Source of the DNA: Sphingomonadales bacterium
GTDB taxonomy: Bacteria; Pseudomonadota; Alphaproteobacteria; Sphingomonadales; Sphingomonadaceae
NCBI GenBank assembly: GCA_028868335.1
Contig: JAGWUU010000141.1
Location: 1-8,105 of the forward strand
Direction of reading: 5' to 3'
DNA: 8,105 bases
Position 1 is the first letter of the stretch. Every line of letters begins with the position of its first letter. The notes under the pieces were generated by a model. The model had not been told where the DNA came from, did not search any database, and saw only the letters and a list, made by a program, of their open reading frames with translations. Shown here piece after piece: positions 5,153 through 8,105 of the stretch. Made by a program: the position numbers and the translations under genes.

Positions 5153-7240
5153 GTGACCATTCGTGCCCCCTTGCGTATTCTCGCCCTCTTCCCACTCGCA
5201 ATTGCCCCGGCCCGTGCCGCCGAGGTCACTGACGCCGAAGCCAGCGCACCAATCGTCGTCAGCGGGGAGCGCGGCCGCGATGCTACCGATGGCGTCAACG
5301 CGACCAAGACCGGAACGCCGCTACTCGACACACCCCAAAGCGTCGTCGTGGTGGATCGCGAACAGATCGACGACCATGCGGTCGCGCAGCTCAATGACGC
5401 GTTGCGCTACGTCCCTGGCGTGACCCTGGGCCAGGGCGAAGGCCACCGAGACCAGGTGGTGCTGCGCGGGCAAAGCTCGACGGCGGACTTCTTCCTTGAT
5501 GGTCTGCGCGACGATGCGCAGTACTACAGGCCGCTCTACAATACCGAACGAGTCGAGGTGCTGAAAGGCGCCAACGCCTTGCTGTTCGGGCGCGGCGGCG
5601 GCGGCGGGATCATCAATCGCGTGTCCAAGACTGCCGAGTTCGGCAAGCACACGGAAACGCTATCGGGCGGGATCGACAGCTTCGGGGCGTGGTCTGTGGC
5701 GGGTGACGCCAACATGCAACTGAACCAGACGGTCGCGCTGCGCCTCAACGCCACATACGAAAACCTCGCCAATCACCGCGATAGCTATGGTGGCCATTTT
5801 ATCGGGCTTGCCCCAACGCTGGGCGCGAGATTGGGGGAAAGAACCACCCTGACCCTGGCCTACGAATTTGACGGCGACGATCGCGTGATCGATCGTGGCG
5901 TTCCTTCGCGCGGCAGCGTTCCGATCATGGGCTATGACAAGACCTTCTTCGGCAGCCCGACGCTCAACCGCGGCACGGTCGATGCCCATATCGCCCGCGC
6001 CCGGCTCGATCACGAACTGGCTGACGGACTGACCCTGTCGGTTGCAGGCATGTACGCAAATTACGACAAGTATTACGCCAATGTTCTTCCGGCGGCGGCG
6101 ACCATCAACACCGTGACGCTGAGCGGTTATGACAGCGGCACGCGGCGCCAGAACTGGATCGGCCAGGCAAACCTTGTCTGGAAGGGCCAGACCGGCCCGA
6201 TCAAACACACACTGCTCGCCGGTATCGAAGGCGGCAGCCAATTGACCGATGCCACCCGCCGCAACGTGCTGTTCGCGACCAGCGCAGGCAGCACTTCGCT
6301 GACGGCAACCATTCCCCTGGCGCAGACCCTGGCCCTTCCGGCGACGAGTTGGACCGGCCTTGCCGCCAACTCGCACTCGAACGTCCGGAGCCTTTCCGCC
6401 TATGTCCAGGACCAAGTGGAACTGACGCCGTTCCTCCAGGTGATCGCCGGGGTGCGCCACGACTGGTTCGATATCGACGCATTCAACCGGCTCAATTCCG
6501 TCGCAACCTCTCGCGAAGACGGCAGGTGGTCCCCGCGTCTGGGGCTGGTGATGAAGCCGCGCGACAACCTGTCGCTCTACGCCAGCTACGCGAAGAGCTT
6601 CCTGCCCCAATCGGGCGACCAGTTCTCCACGCTTGACCCCAGCTATCAGTCGCTCGATCCAGAGGCTTTCCGAAACCTGGAGTTGGGAGCGAAGTGGGAC
6701 CCGTTACCGGCACTCGCCGTCTCCGCCGCCGCTTTCCAGGTCGATCGCACCAATACGCGCATCACCGACCCGGCCAATCCGGGCTACTGGATCCTGACCG
6801 GCGCGAGCCGGGTCAAGGGACTTGAAGCCTCGCTGGCGGGTTGGCTGGCCGATCGCTGGCGCGCAACGCTAGGCTACACGTATCAGGAGGGCGAAGTCCG
6901 CTCCGCGACCAGCGCCGCGCCAGCAGGCCGCCAGCTCGACAAGCTGCCGCACCACCAGTTCAGCGCCTGGACCCGATACGACCTCTCCAGCCGGCTGGGC
7001 CTTGGCCTGGGCGTGGTTCACCAGTCGAGCCAGTTCGCGACCATCAGCAACGCCGTGCGCCTGCCCGGCTTCACCCGGGTCGACGCCGCCGCCTATTTCG
7101 ACGTCAGCGAGCGCGTGTCACTCCAGCTCAACGTCGAGAATGTGACCGATATCCGCTACTACCCCAGCGCTCACACCGACAACAACATCACCACCGGTGA
7201 GCCGCTCAACGCGCGGGTTACGGCACGGATCAAGCTGTGA
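5153..7240 (+). CDS. TonB-dependent siderophore receptor (catecholate, Fiu-like)
   Basis: A 695-residue outer-membrane receptor that imports ferric siderophore using energy from TonB-ExbBD. A signal peptide is visible (residues 1-22, cleavage likely after ARA). A TonB-box-like APIVVSGE follows at 32-39. The plug domain runs from about 50 to 160, with the siderophore-receptor hallmarks LLDTPQSVVVV (57-67), ALRYVPGV (83-90), FFLDGLRDD (113-121) and ERVEVLKGANALLFGRG (132-148). The rest is a 22-stranded barrel ending with the family-typical NVENVTDIRYYPSAH and DNNITTG segments. Translation starts at GTG 5153, supported by AGGAG with a five-base spacer; no ATG fits. The last residues are ARIKL, so the usual terminal aromatic residue is lacking. 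Expression is probably repressed by Fur through the palindrome at 5085-5103. The transported siderophore cannot be read from sequence; no siderophore biosynthesis genes are nearby. Confidence 0.93.
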   Translation: MTIRAPLRILALFPLAIAPARAAEVTDAEASAPIVVSGERGRDATDGVNATKTGTPLLDTPQSVVVVDREQIDDHAVAQLNDALRYVPGVTLGQGEGHRDQVVLRGQSSTADFFLDGLRDDAQYYRPLYNTERVEVLKGANALLFGRGGGGGIINRVSKTAEFGKHTETLSGGIDSFGAWSVAGDANMQLNQTVALRLNATYENLANHRDSYGGHFIGLAPTLGARLGERTTLTLAYEFDGDDRVIDRGVPSRGSVPIMGYDKTFFGSPTLNRGTVDAHIARARLDHELADGLTLSVAGMYANYDKYYANVLPAAATINTVTLSGYDSGTRRQNWIGQANLVWKGQTGPIKHTLLAGIEGGSQLTDATRRNVLFATSAGSTSLTATIPLAQTLALPATSWTGLAANSHSNVRSLSAYVQDQVELTPFLQVIAGVRHDWFDIDAFNRLNSVATSREDGRWSPRLGLVMKPRDNLSLYASYAKSFLPQSGDQFSTLDPSYQSLDPEAFRNLELGAKWDPLPALAVSAAAFQVDRTNTRITDPANPGYWILTGASRVKGLEASLAGWLADRWRATLGYTYQEGEVRSATSAAPAGRQLDKLPHHQFSAWTRYDLSSRLGLGLGVVHQSSQFATISNAVRLPGFTRVDAAAYFDVSERVSLQLNVENVTDIRYYPSAHTDNNITTGEPLNARVTARIKL

Positions 7241-7285
7241 ATTCGAGGAACTCGGACTCCGCCAGAAGGGGGCATCCGCTCGCGC

Positions 7286-7308
7286 CGGGGAAACGGCCTG
7301 ATTCCCCG
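7286..7308. terminator. Possible hairpin between convergent receptor and iron-sulfur genes
   Basis: CGGGGAA (7286-7292) and TTCCCCG (7302-7308) form a perfect seven-pair stem with a nine-base loop in the 75-base gap between two convergent genes. This is the right place for a bidirectional terminator. No T-run follows, so efficiency as an intrinsic terminator is doubtful. Confidence 0.4.
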
Positions 7309-7315
7309 CGGACCG

Positions 7316-7858
7316 CTACCGACCCGTCGGCTTCATCGCCGGGACCGCACGCGCCGCGTCTGTCGGGTCAATCCCGGGGGCTGGCGCGGCGCTGATCAAC
7401 TCCACCCGGCGCGCCACCCGTCCGGCGCGCTGGATCGCCCGGACCAGTCGCGGATACACCCCGCATCGGCACAGATTGGGCACCGCCGCCTTGATGTCCT
7501 CAGGCGTCGGATCGGCGTTGCGGGCCAGCAGCGCAGCGGCGGCCATGACGATTCCCGGGGTGCAGAACCCGCACTGGATCGCCTGCTCGGCAACCAGCGC
7601 CTGCTGCACCGGGTGCGAGCGGTCGGCCGATAGTCCCTCGATCGTGGTAACGCTGCGCCCCTCGGCCTCGGCCAGAGTGATCAGGCAGGATCGCAGCGCC
7701 TGGCCATCGACCAAGACCATGCACGCCCCGCAGTCGCCCACCCCGCAGCCGTATTTGGTGCCGGTAAGATTGGCCGCGTCACGCAGCGCCCAGAGCAGCG
7801 GCGTCTGCGGATCGAGCTGAAAATCGACCGCACGGTCGTTAACGGTAAGGCTGGTCAT
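7316..7858 (-). CDS. [2Fe-2S] small subunit of a molybdenum hydroxylase (isoquinoline 1-oxidoreductase alpha-like)
   Basis: A 180-residue electron-transfer subunit of the xanthine oxidase family, closest in style to IorA/CoxS. The N-terminal plant-type ferredoxin domain has cluster ligands Cys38, Cys43, Cys46 (CGVGDCGAC) and Cys58. The C-terminal helical domain has Cys96 and Cys99 (QCGFCTPG) and Cys130 and Cys132 (NLCRCG), so both clusters should assemble. It would carry electrons from a molybdopterin large subunit to an acceptor such as a cytochrome. Residues from about 155 form a low-complexity, Ala/Pro-rich tail beyond the usual family end. It starts 13 bases after the class II aldolase-like gene, with no good Shine-Dalgarno sequence, so translation may be coupled. 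No large subunit follows, since the next gene to the left is the convergent receptor. It has no signal peptide. Confidence 0.92.
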   Translation of the reverse strand: MTSLTVNDRAVDFQLDPQTPLLWALRDAANLTGTKYGCGVGDCGACMVLVDGQALRSCLITLAEAEGRSVTTIEGLSADRSHPVQQALVAEQAIQCGFCTPGIVMAAAALLARNADPTPEDIKAAVPNLCRCGVYPRLVRAIQRAGRVARRVELISAAPAPGIDPTDAARAVPAMKPTGR

Positions 7859-7871
7859 GGGTTGTCAGGTG

Positions 7872-8105
7872 TCAATCCCGCCACGAGCGGTCGATCCTGT
7901 CTATCCTGCGCACCCAGGCGTCGAAATCGGCCTGGCCGGGCTGGCGGCCCGGCACCACGCTTTCGTGAAGGTCGCGGTGGTGGACCGCGACCACGTCGTC
8001 CGGAACGACGATCGGCTTGCCCATCGACAGCGTGGCCAGCTGCACCTCGCAGGCGCGTTGCAGCGACCAGTGCTGGATGAACACCTCGGGGATCGAACGG
8101 CCGAG
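7872..8105 (-). CDS. Class II aldolase/adducin family protein, C-terminal fragment
   Basis: Only the last 77 residues lie in the window; the gene continues past the right edge. The segment SIPEVFIQHWSLQRACEVQL (4-23) resembles the helix with an ERAC-Q pattern near the C terminus of class II aldolase/adducin proteins. The ending FDAWVRRIDRIDRSWRD (61-77) resembles their typical LDR-DPSYR- finish. The zinc-binding histidines and catalytic acid expected further upstream are not in view. The family includes sugar-phosphate aldolases and decarboxylases as well as many uncharacterised enzymes, so no substrate is proposed. It is the upstream partner of the iron-sulfur subunit gene, 13 bases away on the same strand. 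A GTG at 8084 is internal, not the start, since the frame and the similarity continue upstream. Confidence 0.68.
   Translation of the reverse strand, partial: LGRSIPEVFIQHWSLQRACEVQLATLSMGKPIVVPDDVVAVHHRDLHESVVPGRQPGQADFDAWVRRIDRIDRSWRD

Noticed and set aside
5020..5394. N-terminal extension of the arsC frame on the minus strand
   Set aside because: It crosses the intergenic control region and the receptor's signal-peptide and plug coding sequence. ArsC proteins start at the MKATIWHNPACG segment, which has a good ribosome binding site.
5660..6610. 316-residue minus-strand open frame inside the receptor gene
   Set aside because: Antisense shadow of a full-length TonB-dependent receptor; no motifs and no ribosome binding context.
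1..8105. Mobile elements, phage genes, CRISPR repeats, tRNA or rRNA genes, toxin-antitoxin or defence modules
   Set aside because: I looked for transposase-like proteins, spaced direct repeats, cloverleaf-like sequences and small paired genes on both strands and saw none. Nearly all the DNA is accounted for by conventional genes.

Overview
The window reads as ordinary chromosome of a high-GC alphaproteobacterium, most likely of the order Sphingomonadales (Novosphingobium, Sphingomonas or Erythrobacteraceae-like). This placement is inferred from the strong G/C bias at third codon positions, the protein style and the gene types (Fiu-like TonB-dependent receptor, IorA-type iron-sulfur protein). 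No marker gene fixes the genus. I see no rRNA, tRNA, CRISPR array, transposase, integrase or phage gene.

Layout, left to right. At 1-786 on the minus strand, lipB (octanoyltransferase) is followed closely by the start of a lipoprotein gene that runs off the left edge. Divergent from lipB, at 852-2558 on the plus strand, are two tandem paralogous multi-pass membrane proteins of the glycerophosphodiesterase-membrane-domain/YciC-like type. They converge on a minus-strand class I SAM-dependent methyltransferase (2594-3217) that resembles phospholipid N-methyltransferases. Divergent from it is a 453-residue major facilitator superfamily transporter (3317-4678). Its stop codon overlaps that of a convergent ArsC-type reductase (4675-5019). 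A 133-base intergenic region separates arsC from a TonB-dependent siderophore receptor (5153-7240). It carries a well-formed Fur-box-like palindrome and a second, different palindrome. The receptor converges on a minus-strand pair: the C-terminal end of a class II aldolase/adducin family protein (7872-8105, cut by the right edge), followed by a [2Fe-2S] small subunit of the xanthine oxidase/isoquinoline oxidoreductase family (7316-7858).

These genes do not form one pathway. Lipoate synthesis (lipB), envelope or lipid functions (tandem membrane proteins, methyltransferase), export (MFS), arsenate or redox chemistry (arsC) and iron uptake (receptor) sit side by side as short transcription units in alternating orientation. 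The best-supported regulatory prediction is iron-dependent repression of the siderophore receptor through the palindrome at 5085-5103.

I found no convincing new multi-gene system. The points most worth a second look are the double-palindrome control region before the receptor, the apparently unpartnered molybdo-hydroxylase small subunit, and the tandem membrane paralogues with a GC-rich hairpin between them.
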